Position numbers and translations under genes: made by a program. Under the pieces are notes generated by a model. The model searched no databases. It saw nothing but the letters and a program-made list of their open reading frames with translations, and was not told where the DNA came from. Positions 18,219-27,814 of a stretch of DNA of 64,000 nucleotides are shown piece by piece. The number at the start of each line of letters is the position of its first letter. Positions within the stretch are counted from its first letter, which is position 1. Source of the DNA: Haemophilus parainfluenzae (GTDB taxonomy: Bacteria > Pseudomonadota > Gammaproteobacteria > Enterobacterales > Pasteurellaceae); the NCBI RefSeq assembly GCF_014931375.1, contig NZ_CP063117.1, positions 496,001 to 560,000 on the forward strand. The letters run 5' to 3'.

Positions 18219-20696
18219 TTATACTGCTTGTTTCGGTTGTTTGAATACCGTCACTTCTGGTGCTTTGCCGGTAAATTTTTCAACCTGAACAATACAGGTA
18301 TTTGGTGAGTTACCTTGTGCAAGTTTTGATGTACCTTCATCCCGCGTTAATACGTTCGGGCAACCATTTTTACACAACGGTTTTTCACTTTCGCCTAAGT
18401 CCATTGGGTCATACCATGCGCCTTCATGAAGAGCGACAGTGCCTTTGATGATATTTTCTGTGACAACCGCACCCGCTAGCACTTGACCACGTTTACTGTG
18501 AACACGAACAATATCACCGTCTTTAATGCCACGCGCAGCCGCATCTTCAGGATGAATCATCACTGGCTCACGATCGTTTACTGCATATTTTTGACGCAAT
18601 GAAGTATGTGCTAATTGGCTGTGTAAACGATAGTAAGGATGTGGTGTCACTAAAGCTAACGGATATTCTTCCGTCACATTGCCCGCAAACTCTTCTGGTT
18701 CCATCCAGCTTGGATGACCTTTACAGTCGTTATAATGCATTTTCTCGATAACATCAGAGAAAATCTCAATTTTGCCTGACGGCGTACCGAGAGGGTTAAG
18801 CAATGGATCTTCACGGAACTCGCCATAACGCACCCATTTTTTCGCGGCTTCACCTGCTTCAAAACTTAATGGTTTATTTTCTGCCCAGAATTTATCAAAA
18901 CGTGGCATTGCAACACGGTTTGCACGAGCTGCAGTAAAGGCTGCATTGTAGAATTCTTCCAGCCATTCCATTTCAGTTTTACCTTCAGTGTATTGCTCTT
19001 CCACTCCGGCACGTTTAGCGAGTTCAGCGAAAATATCGTAGTCATTTTTCGCCTCAAATTGTGGTGGAACCACTTGTTTCATCGGGTAAATGCTCATCAT
19101 GGAGTAATCGCCTGCCATGGTTAAGTCATTACGTTCATAACTGGTGGTTGCAGGCAATACAATATCTGCCATGCGTGCAGTCGGCGTCCAGTTCACTTCA
19201 TTCACAATCACCACATCCGGTTGTTGGAAAGCCTTCACTAAGGTATTGGTATCTTGATGGTGAACAAATGGATTACCGCCCGCCCAATATACCGCTTTAA
19301 TGTTCGGGTAAGTAATTTCAGTACCGTTATAGTGAATTTTTTTGCCTGGATGGAGCAACACATCTGAAATACGCGCCAATGGGAAAGCGGATTTAGAGGT
19401 ATCATCCAACCATGTTTTTGCACCTGCTTTGCCTGATGGACTTGCGGTAATAGAGCCAATAATACCGCCTGTTGCTGTTGGCACTCCACCATTTGAATAG
19501 TGATAACTTAACCCGAAACCACCACCCGGCAAGCCAATTTGTCCTAACATAGAGGCTAGCGTTACTAACATCCAATGGGTTTGTTCGCCATGGCGTTGGC
19601 GTTGCATACCCCAGCCACCCATTAACATGGTACGTTTGCTAGAGAAATCGGCTGCAAGTTGCTTAATTGTTTCTGCCGGTACACCACAAATTTTTGCCGC
19701 CCATTCTGCTGTTTTTGGTTGGCCATCGGTTTTACCTAATAAATATTCCTCGAATTTAGCGTAACCCGACGTATATTTTTTCAAGAAATCCTTATCGTGC
19801 TTACCTTGTTCAACTAAAGTATGTGCAATACCCAGCATTAATGGCACATCCGTTGCGGTATTCACTGGAATCCATTCTGCGTTCAGCATTTGGCAAGTTT
19901 CACTTTTTTGTGGGTCGATACAAATAATACGTTTTCCACTTGCTTGGAATTTTTTGAAATATTCAATCCCTTTTTGGTCGGTGGACATCCAAGCAATACG
20001 CATGGTTGTGAGTGGGTTTGCAGACCAAAGCACAATAATATCGCTGTTTTCCAGCACAGATTCCCAGCTGGTTTGTTGTTCATAAACTTCAATAGTACCA
20101 AGCACATGCGGCATGATGACTTGCGCAGCACCCGTAGAGTAATCCCCTTTGTGGCCCACAAAACCACCGGTAGCGTTCATGTAGCGCTGTAATAATGTAC
20201 GAGAAGCATGTAATGAACCACAACTAAACCAACCATAAGAACCGGCAAAAATGCCTGTTGGCCCATGTTCGTCACGAACACGTTTAAGTTGATTGTGTAC
20301 TAAATCTAACGCCTCATCCCAAGAAACTCGCACCCATTCATCGCGACCACGCATGGTAGCATCGCTTTTTCCAGGGTTAGCTAAAAAGCCTTTACGCACC
20401 ATTGGATATTTCACGCGAGTTTCGCTGTAGAGCTGATCAGCCACAACCGTTTGTAATTCGTTCGATACAGCGGGTTCAATAGCTGGACCGGATTTCACAA
20501 CCTTGCCATCTTCCACAACCACACCAAGCGGTCCCCAGTGAGCCGCCGTAACCACGGTTTTCATTTCAGCTTCTTTTGCCACCGCACTTTTTGATACAAC
20601 GCCCACCATACCACCAGAAAGGGCACTACCTGCCACGCCTAAAGATGTTTTTTTCAGAAAATCACGACGTTGTTCGTTTACGTTATTCTTTTTCAT
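18219..20696 (-). CDS. torZ: Trimethylamine-N-oxide / S-oxide reductase, molybdopterin catalytic subunit
   Basis: 825 aa periplasmic enzyme. The N-terminus has a twin-arginine signal (QRRDFLKKTSLGVAGSALSG, R10-R11) for folded export with Mo-bis-MGD. No N-terminal Fe-S cysteine motif is seen, as in the DMSO/TMAO/biotin-sulfoxide reductase branch. The Mo-ligand serine is in GDYSTGAAQ (S187). The C-terminal cap SPNTCIVQVEKF is typical of TorZ/BisC. It accepts electrons from the membrane-anchored pentahaem cytochrome encoded directly upstream (28 bp gap) and reduces TMAO or related N-/S-oxides in anaerobic respiration. The order torZ, torY, pldB, asd is the order I remember for H. influenzae (HI0643-HI0646), so this is conserved core synteny. 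Confidence 0.93.
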   Translation of the reverse strand: MKKNNVNEQRRDFLKKTSLGVAGSALSGGMVGVVSKSAVAKEAEMKTVVTAAHWGPLGVVVEDGKVVKSGPAIEPAVSNELQTVVADQLYSETRVKYPMVRKGFLANPGKSDATMRGRDEWVRVSWDEALDLVHNQLKRVRDEHGPTGIFAGSYGWFSCGSLHASRTLLQRYMNATGGFVGHKGDYSTGAAQVIMPHVLGTIEVYEQQTSWESVLENSDIIVLWSANPLTTMRIAWMSTDQKGIEYFKKFQASGKRIICIDPQKSETCQMLNAEWIPVNTATDVPLMLGIAHTLVEQGKHDKDFLKKYTSGYAKFEEYLLGKTDGQPKTAEWAAKICGVPAETIKQLAADFSSKRTMLMGGWGMQRQRHGEQTHWMLVTLASMLGQIGLPGGGFGLSYHYSNGGVPTATGGIIGSITASPSGKAGAKTWLDDTSKSAFPLARISDVLLHPGKKIHYNGTEITYPNIKAVYWAGGNPFVHHQDTNTLVKAFQQPDVVIVNEVNWTPTARMADIVLPATTSYERNDLTMAGDYSMMSIYPMKQVVPPQFEAKNDYDIFAELAKRAGVEEQYTEGKTEMEWLEEFYNAAFTAARANRVAMPRFDKFWAENKPLSFEAGEAAKKWVRYGEFREDPLLNPLGTPSGKIEIFSDVIEKMHYNDCKGHPSWMEPEEFAGNVTEEYPLALVTPHPYYRLHSQLAHTSLRQKYAVNDREPVMIHPEDAAARGIKDGDIVRVHSKRGQVLAGAVVTENIIKGTVALHEGAWYDPMDLGESEKPLCKNGCPNVLTRDEGTSKLAQGNSPNTCIVQVEKFTGKAPEVTVFKQPKQAV

Positions 20697-20724
20697 TTCA
20701 GCCTCGTTTTAGATAGTTAATTCA

Positions 20725-21825
20725 TTATTGTTTTGCCATATCTTTGGCATTGCGTTGCAGATAAATAGTTAATGCACGTACTTCATCTTTATTCATTGAT
20801 GTACGGTCTTTCATGGAATTCACCACACCAATCCATTGGTTAGCCGTGTAATGATCTGCACTAATTGCCGCGTGACAACCACTACATTGAGTTTGATTTA
20901 ACTGATTACCGTATTGATTAAGTGCGGTCAAATCTGACGTCATTTTTTCTTTTGCAACATTCACCGCAACATTGATTTCTTTCCAGTCAGAATCCGTTAC
21001 TGCATCATGTACTGTTTTTACGACTTGAACATGGTTACGTGCATCTTCATCCAGTAAAGCAAGTGTGATACGTTTACCTAACTCTTGATAAACAACCGCT
21101 TCAGCTCCCACTTGTTGCCAACCATGTAAGGTGCCTTGAACTTGATCGCCATTTACTTTCCATTGCATTAATTCTGCATAAGGCATTAAGCGAACCTCAT
21201 TTCCTTTATCATTAGTTGCTTTCACCATTTCAGTGGCAAAAATCGCTGAGCCATCAGAGAGAGTACCGCCTTGTACAGCAGAAGATTTTTGCGCATTTTG
21301 GCCGCCATGTACTTCAGGAAGGAAGTGAACAATGCCTTTATGACAATCAATACAGGTTTGGCCGTTTGTTTGCGCATCTGTATGGGTTTGTTTTGCTAAT
21401 TTAGTTTGTTTTGAAAGCTCCATTGCATCAAAACTGTGACAACTGCGACAGGTTTCTGAATCGTTGGCTTTCATATCATTCCATACCATTTGAGCAAGCT
21501 CGGCACGGTGGGCTTCATATTTTTCTTTATTTTCAATCTTGCCTTGTGCTTCATACCACAAATCTTTCAAAGCAATAAATTTAGCTTTGACATAATGCCA
21601 ACCTTCTTTTGGAATATGACAGTCTGAACATTGTGCTCGCACGCCTTTTGCATTAGCAAAGTGGCTAGAACCTTCCCATTCTGCTTTTGGATAGCTCATT
21701 GAATGACAACTTTCACAAAACTCCGGTGTACTGGTTTTATGCATAACCCACTGTGTTCCCCACAATGCCACAGCGCCGACACCCGCCAAGCAAAGTGCGG
21801 TCACGATTTTCTTCATTTTTGACAT
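20725..21825 (-). CDS. torY: Pentahaem c-type cytochrome TorY (NapC/NirT-type with extra C-terminal haem domain)
   Basis: 366 aa from ATG 21825 (GGAG 8 nt upstream; an in-frame GTG at 21831 is less likely). A single N-terminal membrane anchor (IVTALCLAGVGAVALWGTQW) is followed by four CxxCH haem sites in the NapC-like part (CESCH, CSDCH, CRSCH, CIDCH), and a fifth (CSGCH) near residue 314 in the C-terminal domain, the architecture of TorC/TorY. It takes electrons from menaquinol and passes them to TorZ in the periplasm. It is the first gene of the torYZ unit. Upstream region is AT-rich; I could not assign an FNR or Nar site with confidence. Confidence 0.94.
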   Translation of the reverse strand: MSKMKKIVTALCLAGVGAVALWGTQWVMHKTSTPEFCESCHSMSYPKAEWEGSSHFANAKGVRAQCSDCHIPKEGWHYVKAKFIALKDLWYEAQGKIENKEKYEAHRAELAQMVWNDMKANDSETCRSCHSFDAMELSKQTKLAKQTHTDAQTNGQTCIDCHKGIVHFLPEVHGGQNAQKSSAVQGGTLSDGSAIFATEMVKATNDKGNEVRLMPYAELMQWKVNGDQVQGTLHGWQQVGAEAVVYQELGKRITLALLDEDARNHVQVVKTVHDAVTDSDWKEINVAVNVAKEKMTSDLTALNQYGNQLNQTQCSGCHAAISADHYTANQWIGVVNSMKDRTSMNKDEVRALTIYLQRNAKDMAKQ

Positions 21826-21952
21826 AGACACTCCAACTATACAAATAATAAAAAAATATACCTATAAATAATTAGTACAGATTGTAGGGATATAGTGAGA
21901 GCAAAACTATGATCTTGCTCAATAAAAGGCTAAACATTCATAATATAAAAAT

Positions 21953-21990
21953 AAAAAAACATTATATAAATCAATATATAATGTTTTTTA
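21953..21990 (-). terminator. Terminator after pldB
   Basis: AACATTATATA / TATATAATGTT stem with a T-run on the minus-strand RNA, 21 bp after the pldB stop. Confidence 0.75.
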
Positions 21991-22010
21991 TTTAATCTAA
22001 TTAGGAAAAT

Positions 22011-22946
22011 TTAAGAATGAAGAAATTGATTCACGCGTTCAAGCACCGCTTTTCTCACGTTATCCTTTTCAAAAAGGATTTCATGTTTTGCTTGAGGTAC
22101 AAGCATGGATTCGGCATGCGGAAAAAGTGCGGTCAATTTTTCCAGATTTTTGTTATCCACAATTTTTTCCTTTTCTGCTTGTAGGATAAGTACAGGTGTT
22201 TCCACTCTTGGAATAATTTTAGGGAGCGCTTTAATTGCATTTAAACACAAATGTACCCAGCGGAAAGTCGGGCCGCCTAAGTGAATAGCAGCGCGTTTTC
22301 GATTAATACGGTTCATCCATTTCATTCGCGTTTTAGAATGGCTAAGTTCATTAAGATTTAAATCTGCCGGTTTGTAATGTCCTTTGCCGAAAACATAACG
22401 ATGACCTTGACCAAATGCCATCATCGTTGCAATGATGACTTCATCTCGTAACGGATGTTTCATGGGAACGCCAAAGAAAGGCGAAGAAAGCACAGCTTTT
22501 TTAATATGATGATCGTAATTGGCCAGATAATAGGTGGAAATTAGAGCGCCGAGAGAGTGCGCGAGAATATATTGGGCTTGATAAGCATAAAGTGCGGTCG
22601 TTTTTTCAATGATTTTTGCCATATCATCGGTATAAAAACGAAACTCATCTAAATGCCCTTTTTGAGGAATAATACGCTGTGAATAACCTTGTCCTCGATG
22701 ATCGAAAAGCAATACATCATAACCTTGTTGGTAGAAATCATAAGCCAACTCAGTCCATTTCAGCATATTTTCTGCTCGACCATTCACCAAAATCATCAAT
22801 TTTCTGACCACACTTTCAGGCTGAACCAAATGACGATAAGCCAATTTGATATTTCGTTCGCCAGAAAGATATTGCGTCGGAAATTGCTCAAAAAAAGGCA
22901 ATAACTCCGCAAGAGCAAATTGATGAAAATGAGGTTCTCTGATCAT
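22011..22946 (-). CDS. pldB: Lysophospholipase L2-like alpha/beta hydrolase
   Basis: 311 aa serine hydrolase. The nucleophile elbow is AHSLG (S131), preceded by a VLLFDHRGQGYSQR strand-turn typical of the monoglyceride lipase/PldB group. The likely acid lies in ILQAEKEKIVDN and the catalytic His in PQAKHEILFEKD. PldB hydrolyses lysophospholipids (mainly lysophosphatidylethanolamine) at the inner membrane; no signal peptide is visible. It lies between asd and torY on the same strand with terminators on both sides, so it is probably its own unit. Length is close to H. influenzae and E. coli homologues. Confidence 0.88.
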   Translation of the reverse strand: MIREPHFHQFALAELLPFFEQFPTQYLSGERNIKLAYRHLVQPESVVRKLMILVNGRAENMLKWTELAYDFYQQGYDVLLFDHRGQGYSQRIIPQKGHLDEFRFYTDDMAKIIEKTTALYAYQAQYILAHSLGALISTYYLANYDHHIKKAVLSSPFFGVPMKHPLRDEVIIATMMAFGQGHRYVFGKGHYKPADLNLNELSHSKTRMKWMNRINRKRAAIHLGGPTFRWVHLCLNAIKALPKIIPRVETPVLILQAEKEKIVDNKNLEKLTALFPHAESMLVPQAKHEILFEKDNVRKAVLERVNQFLHS

Positions 22947-22958
22947 AATTTTCCAATG

Positions 22959-22984
22959 AAAAGGGCGTAGTGAATACGCCCTTT
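22959..22984 (-). terminator. Terminator after asd
   Basis: AAAGGGCGTA / TACGCCCTTT, perfect 10-bp stem, shortly after the asd stop; overlaps the start region upstream of pldB. Confidence 0.75.
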
Positions 22985-23000
22985 GTAATGAAAGTAAAAA

Positions 23001-24116
23001 TTATGCCACCAATTGTTTTAAGATACGGCGAACTGGCTCTGCAGCACCCCATAATAATTGGTCACCTACAGTGAATGCCGCTAAGTATTCTGGACCCATT
23101 GCCAATTTACGTAAACGACCAACCGGTACGCTTAATGTACCTGTTACTTTAGCTGGGGTTAATTCACGTAATGTGATTTCTTTGTCATTTGGAATCACTT
23201 TCACCCATTCGTTGTGAGACGCTAAAATTTGTTCGATTTCTTCTAACGGTAAGTCTTTTTTCAGTTTGATAGTGAATGCTTGGCTGTGGCAGCGTAATGC
23301 ACCGATACGCACACATAAACCATCAACAGGAATTGGATTATCGCTTAAACCTAAGATTTTGTTGGTTTCTGCATAGCCTTTCCATTCTTCTTTAGTTTGT
23401 CCTGTTTCTGGGAGAAGTTTGTCAATCCAAGGGATTAAGCTACCACCTAATGCCGCACCGAAGTTATCAGTTGGGAAACTATCAGAACGCATTTCTGCAG
23501 TCACTTTACGTTCAATATCTAAAATTGACGAAGCAGGGTCTTTTAATTCACTTGAAACCGCTTGTTCTAATAAACCCATTTGTGAAAGCAATTCACGCAT
23601 ATTTTTTGCGCCTGCACCTGAAGCCGCTTGGTAAGTTGCAACAGATACCCATTCCACTAAATCTTTTTCAAATAAACCACCAATAGCCATCAACATTAAG
23701 CTCACGGTACAGTTACCGCCCACGAAAGTTTTAATGCCTTTTTTCAAGCCTTCAGAAATCACGTGTTGGTTTACTGGATCAAGTACGATAATTGCATCAT
23801 CTTTCATACGTAGTGCAGACGCTGCATCAACCCAATAACCATCCCAACCTGTTGCTTTTAATTTTGGATAAACTTCATTGGTATAGTCGCCACCTTGACA
23901 GGTCACGATAATGTCTAATTTTTTAAGTTCTTCAATGTCGAATGCATTTTTAAGCTCACCCGCTTCTTTGCCTGCGAATACAGGGGCTTTTTGACCTGCT
24001 TGAGAAGTGGTGAAGAAAACTGGATTAATATTGGCAAAATCTTGCTCTTGCACCATACGATCCATTAATACGGAACCGACCATTCCGCGCCAACCGATAA
24101 AACCGACGTTTTTCAT
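23001..24116 (-). CDS. asd: Aspartate-semialdehyde dehydrogenase
   Basis: 371 aa. It reduces aspartyl-phosphate to aspartate semialdehyde with NADPH, the branch point to lysine/diaminopimelate, threonine and methionine. The N-terminal NADP-binding motif is [13 protein letters not shown], the catalytic cysteine is C136 in [10 protein letters not shown], and the substrate region has [16 protein letters not shown] with the active-site His. Full length compared with the H. influenzae and E. coli enzymes. ATG 24116 has AAGGA upstream. Monocistronic, with a terminator below; no riboswitch seen in the ~130 bp upstream. Confidence 0.96.
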   Translation of the reverse strand: MKNVGFIGWRGMVGSVLMDRMVQEQDFANINPVFFTTSQAGQKAPVFAGKEAGELKNAFDIEELKKLDIIVTCQGGDYTNEVYPKLKATGWDGYWVDAASALRMKDDAIIVLDPVNQHVISEGLKKGIKTFVGGNCTVSLMLMAIGGLFEKDLVEWVSVATYQAASGAGAKNMRELLSQMGLLEQAVSSELKDPASSILDIERKVTAEMRSDSFPTDNFGAALGGSLIPWIDKLLPETGQTKEEWKGYAETNKILGLSDNPIPVDGLCVRIGALRCHSQAFTIKLKKDLPLEEIEQILASHNEWVKVIPNDKEITLRELTPAKVTGTLSVPVGRLRKLAMGPEYLAAFTVGDQLLWGAAEPVRRILKQLVA

Positions 24117-24228
24117 GAGTTTTTCCTTATTTTATGTTGTGTTGAATGGGTCTATTAATTACAGGCTTTATGCCACAAAATCAAGTTTTTTTAGAAAAAA
24201 TGAGGCTTTGTTTAATTTTTCTCAATAA

Positions 24229-24251
24229 AAAATCCCCTTTCGGGGATTTAT
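24229..24251 (-). terminator. Terminator after the N-glycosyltransferase gene
   Basis: AAATCCCC TTTC GGGGATTT hairpin followed by TTTTTT on the minus-strand RNA, 4 bp after the stop codon. Confidence 0.85.
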
Positions 24252-24254
24252 TGA

Positions 24255-26273
24255 TTATTTATCTGCTTTTTTCGTGGTTTTCTTTACCGTTTTTTTCGGC
24301 TCAGATTTACCTTCAGATTTGACCGCACTTTTCTTTGCTGTGGTAGATTTTGTTGTCTTCTCTTTTGTCGTAGCGGGTTTAGTCGCTTTTTTCTTTGGCT
24401 TTTCAGCTAAATTTGCCGCTTTCCATTCTTCAAATTTTTCAAGTAACACTTTACCCATTGGGCTTGGATCACCTGTAAATAAGGTTTGTAAGCCGTTATT
24501 TTCAATGATATGACGACGAAGTTCTAAACGTTCTTGATGGTTTTCTGCTAAACGAATTGCACGTTCAACATATTCATCTACCGTATTTGCAATTAACCAT
24601 TCCGGTAAACCTAAACGTTTGAATAACCCTTCATCAATATGTTCATGCACTTCTGCACCGGTTTTACATACGCCCACTAAACCTAATGTCACCATATCAA
24701 TAATGCCATTCGTGTTACCGAATGGGAATGGGTTTACCATCATATCGCAGTTATGCAAAATACGAAGATATTGATCATAAGGCGCATGTGGATGAGCTGT
24801 CGCATCATTGCCTAAATAAGATTTAATAAAACGCTCAACGTAAGGGTGTGTCACACCACTGGATTGACCTAAAGCAAAGTGGAAATGAACTTTAACATTC
24901 GCACGATCACGAATAGCCTTTAATGCTGCTAAGAAATATGGGTTAAGCTTCATTGTAGTAGAAGCAATACCAATATTCACCACTTCTGGATTTTCACGTA
25001 AGCGATATTCTACGTGTTGTGGAGCAAGCGCTGAAGGCACATAAGGTAAAGCATCTTTTGGTAAACGTAATAATTGCTCACTGAAACATTTTTCAGAACC
25101 CACATAATCATCTTCTACAATCACATATTCAATAAAATCAGAATGTGTCGTAGCAGGGTGGCCTAACGCAATCACTTGAACTGGCGCAAGACGCGTGTTA
25201 CTTGCAAAAATGGTGGTTAAATCCATCCCGATACTTGGCATATAAAGAACGGCCGCACCATTTTTTTCACAAATCTCTTTTAACTCATTCAATTTACTAA
25301 AAATATTATCACCTTTTAATAAATGGAATTCATCAAACACTGCTTGGCCTGCTGCATCTACAGCTTCATTACCCACACCAATTAAATGAAAACGCTCACG
25401 TGCAGCAATCATTGAAGTGGAATGTGTACGATAAATTGAATGGGATGAATGGAAATGCTCCAATAATACGACCATGACAGGTTTGCCATCACGTTCACCT
25501 AATTTCGTGACATCGCGATCTGTCCATCCACCTTGCAATAAATGACGACGAATGACTTGGTTCAATGCTTTTTTCACCCAGTGTTTATTTTCAGCAATAT
25601 CGTAGCTGCAATGCATATATACATCGTGTGAAATTGCACTCGGCACATTATTTAAGTTTTTAATCGTCGCTAATTTTTCAGGGAACCATTGTAAAAGTGT
25701 ACCACGCTTAGAAAAAGCTTGATCAGTACCGATAAAACGTGGTGATTGCAATGCAAAACAAAGGGATGCACATAATTCAGGGTCTAAATTCCATAAAGCA
25801 TCAAGATTAACATTCACATTAGATTCTGGCAGATAGAAAATACAGAATTTAATCAATGATGATCTCGCATTATCTAAATGGAAATCGGATAAATTAGTTT
25901 TATCTGGATTGCGGTTATAAGTTTGCAACACATGATCAGCATTCACAAAAGGTGATGATGCAAAAATCATATTAATCCAACGTTGTAAAGTAAAGAAACG
26001 TTGTGCTCCACCTTCAGAAATATCTAATTTAGGATCAGAAAATAGCTCGCTCATTGCTACCGCTACACGGGTACAAAAATGCTTAATTTTATCTTGTACT
26101 AATTCATCATTTAATTGGCTAGGATAATCAATTTCAATGCCTTCAATGCCACCAAAATTAGTATCAATTTTGCTTAAAATATCGAGCAATTCTACGCAAG
26201 CTGCTTCATAATTTTTTGCCGCAACTTCTTGTTCAAAACGGATAACACTGGGTTGTTTTTGTGTTTCTGCCAT
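24255..26273 (-). CDS. Cytoplasmic N-glycosyltransferase, HMW1C/NGT family (GT41)
   Basis: 672 aa. Transfers a hexose (usually glucose from UDP-Glc) to Asn in NxS/T of proteins in the cytoplasm. The sequence follows A. pleuropneumoniae NGT closely as I recall it: NFGGIEGIEIDYPSQL near the start, the all-alpha N-terminal domain with SSPFVNADHVLQTYNRNPDK, then the GT-B part with VVLLEHFHSSHSIYRTHSTS, PSIGMDLTTIFASNTRLAPV, HFHFALGQSSG and FPFGNTNGIIDMVTLGLVGV (sugar-nucleotide site). Residues ~622-672 are an extra Lys/Thr/Ala-rich tail (KKKATKPATTKEKTTKSTTA) that ApNGT (about 620 aa) lacks. It follows rimO with 39 bp between them, as in A. pleuropneumoniae, but no alpha-glucosyltransferase gene (agt) is beside it. 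The TpsA protein of this window is a plausible substrate. Confidence 0.93.
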   Translation of the reverse strand: MAETQKQPSVIRFEQEVAAKNYEAACVELLDILSKIDTNFGGIEGIEIDYPSQLNDELVQDKIKHFCTRVAVAMSELFSDPKLDISEGGAQRFFTLQRWINMIFASSPFVNADHVLQTYNRNPDKTNLSDFHLDNARSSLIKFCIFYLPESNVNVNLDALWNLDPELCASLCFALQSPRFIGTDQAFSKRGTLLQWFPEKLATIKNLNNVPSAISHDVYMHCSYDIAENKHWVKKALNQVIRRHLLQGGWTDRDVTKLGERDGKPVMVVLLEHFHSSHSIYRTHSTSMIAARERFHLIGVGNEAVDAAGQAVFDEFHLLKGDNIFSKLNELKEICEKNGAAVLYMPSIGMDLTTIFASNTRLAPVQVIALGHPATTHSDFIEYVIVEDDYVGSEKCFSEQLLRLPKDALPYVPSALAPQHVEYRLRENPEVVNIGIASTTMKLNPYFLAALKAIRDRANVKVHFHFALGQSSGVTHPYVERFIKSYLGNDATAHPHAPYDQYLRILHNCDMMVNPFPFGNTNGIIDMVTLGLVGVCKTGAEVHEHIDEGLFKRLGLPEWLIANTVDEYVERAIRLAENHQERLELRRHIIENNGLQTLFTGDPSPMGKVLLEKFEEWKAANLAEKPKKKATKPATTKEKTTKSTTAKKSAVKSEGKSEPKKTVKKTTKKADK

Positions 26274-26312
26274 TTTTTAATTCCTTTGGTAAAAAATAAA
26301 TAAGATTAATAA

Positions 26313-27650
26313 TTAACAGGTTCCCCACAGATCGTATTCATCTGAATGAGTAATGGTTACTTTAATAAATTCACCTACTTTCACAGGCGAGCCACTTAGA
26401 TTTTCAATATAAACTAAGCCATCAACTTCGGGTGCATCAGCTTTTGTACGCCCGATAATACCTTCGTCATCAATTTCATCCACAATTACATCAAGCGTTT
26501 GGCCAATTTTTTGTTTTAATCGTTCAGCCGAAATTTCTTGTTGTAACTGCATAAAGCGGTGGAAACGTTCTTCTTTTACATCTTCAGGTACTTGGTCGGC
26601 CATTTCAGTTGCAGGTGCGCCTTCTACCGGACTAAATTTGAAACAGCCCACGCGATCAAGTTGTGCTTCTTTTAAGAAATCCAATAACATTTGGAAGTCT
26701 TCTTCTGTTTCCCCCGGGAAACCTACGATAAAAGTTGAACGCAAGGTTAAATCAGGACAAATCTCACGCCATTGCTTGATACGCTCTAAAGTGCGGTCAA
26801 TTTTTCCTGGTCTTTTCATCGCTTTTAAAATTTTTGGACTCGCATGTTGTAATGGAATATCCAAATAAGGCAACAATAAACCTTCCGCCATTAATGGAAT
26901 TAAATCATCCACATGAGGATAAGGATAAACGTAATGTAAACGCACCCAAATACCTAATTTACCAAGCTGTTTACACAAGGTCATTAAGTCATTTTTAATT
27001 GGCATACCATTCCAGAAAGCCGTTTTCACACCACCTTCTTTACGTTGTGTATCCATTGCATAAGCAGAAGTATCTTGTGAAACGACCAATAACTCTTTCA
27101 CGCCTGCATCAGCAAGACGTTTTGCTTCATCCAATACTTGCGTAATAGAACGGCTTTCTAAATCCCCACGTAATGAAGGGATTATACAGAATGTACAGCG
27201 ATGATCACAGCCTTCTGAGATTTTCAAATAAGCATAGTGTTTAGGCGTTAATTTCACCCCTTGTTTTGGTACAAAGCTGGTGTAGGGATTATGCTCTGGT
27301 TTCGGTACATATTTGTGTACTTGTGCCATTACCGTTTCATAACTGTGCGGACCGCTCACTTCCAATACTTTTGGGTGAACTTGGCGAATTTGATCTTCCT
27401 TCGCCCCTAAACAGCCGGTCACAATCACGCGTCCGTTTTCTTCCAACGCCTCTCCAATGGCTTCTAGGGATTCCTGTACAGCGCTATCAATAAAACCGCA
27501 AGTATTCACAATAACCAAGTCCACATTTTCATAACTTGGCACAATGTTATACCCATCAGTACGTAATTCAGTCAGAATACGTTCAGAATCCACTAAATTT
27601 TTAGGACAACCTAAACTTACAAAGCCAATATTCGGCGTTGATTTTTGCAT
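26313..27650 (-). CDS. rimO: Ribosomal protein S12 methylthiotransferase
   Basis: 445 aa from ATG 27650 ([20 protein letters not shown]); an earlier in-frame ATG at 27674 is possible. The N-terminal UPF0004 domain has the three cysteines for the auxiliary cluster (SLGCPK, VNTCGF, TGCLGA). The radical-SAM motif is CDHRCTFC, with [12 protein letters not shown] after it as in RimO. A TRAM domain closes the protein ([20 protein letters not shown]). It methylthiolates Asp89 of S12. The N-glycosyltransferase gene is 39 bp downstream and likely co-transcribed. Confidence 0.95.
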   Translation of the reverse strand: MQKSTPNIGFVSLGCPKNLVDSERILTELRTDGYNIVPSYENVDLVIVNTCGFIDSAVQESLEAIGEALEENGRVIVTGCLGAKEDQIRQVHPKVLEVSGPHSYETVMAQVHKYVPKPEHNPYTSFVPKQGVKLTPKHYAYLKISEGCDHRCTFCIIPSLRGDLESRSITQVLDEAKRLADAGVKELLVVSQDTSAYAMDTQRKEGGVKTAFWNGMPIKNDLMTLCKQLGKLGIWVRLHYVYPYPHVDDLIPLMAEGLLLPYLDIPLQHASPKILKAMKRPGKIDRTLERIKQWREICPDLTLRSTFIVGFPGETEEDFQMLLDFLKEAQLDRVGCFKFSPVEGAPATEMADQVPEDVKEERFHRFMQLQQEISAERLKQKIGQTLDVIVDEIDDEGIIGRTKADAPEVDGLVYIENLSGSPVKVGEFIKVTITHSDEYDLWGTC

Positions 27651-27746
27651 AAATTTATTCTCAGCTATCATCATCTTTCAAAGCTTGAGATTTTACTCAA
27701 TTTCAAGCAGAAAGGCGATAAATTAAAGGTAAATTGATTGTAAATT

Positions 27747-27777
27747 TGCCCATTAAAGTCCTTTTTTCAGGTAGAAT
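27747..27777 (+). promoter_or_regulatory. Candidate promoter of the MgtC-family gene
   Basis: TAGAAT (-10) at 27772-27777 with a weak TTGCCC at 27747-27752 (19 bp apart). It lies inside the longer reading frame that starts at 27734, which argues for the downstream start at 27815. Confidence 0.45.
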
Positions 27778-27814
27778 AATGCCCGTTTTTTATTTACTCA
27801 TATTCATTATTAAC

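Noticed and set aside
21832-21952. FNR or Nar site upstream of torY
   Set aside because: Partial TTGAT-like words occur, but no acceptable TTGAT-N4-ATCAA palindrome was found.
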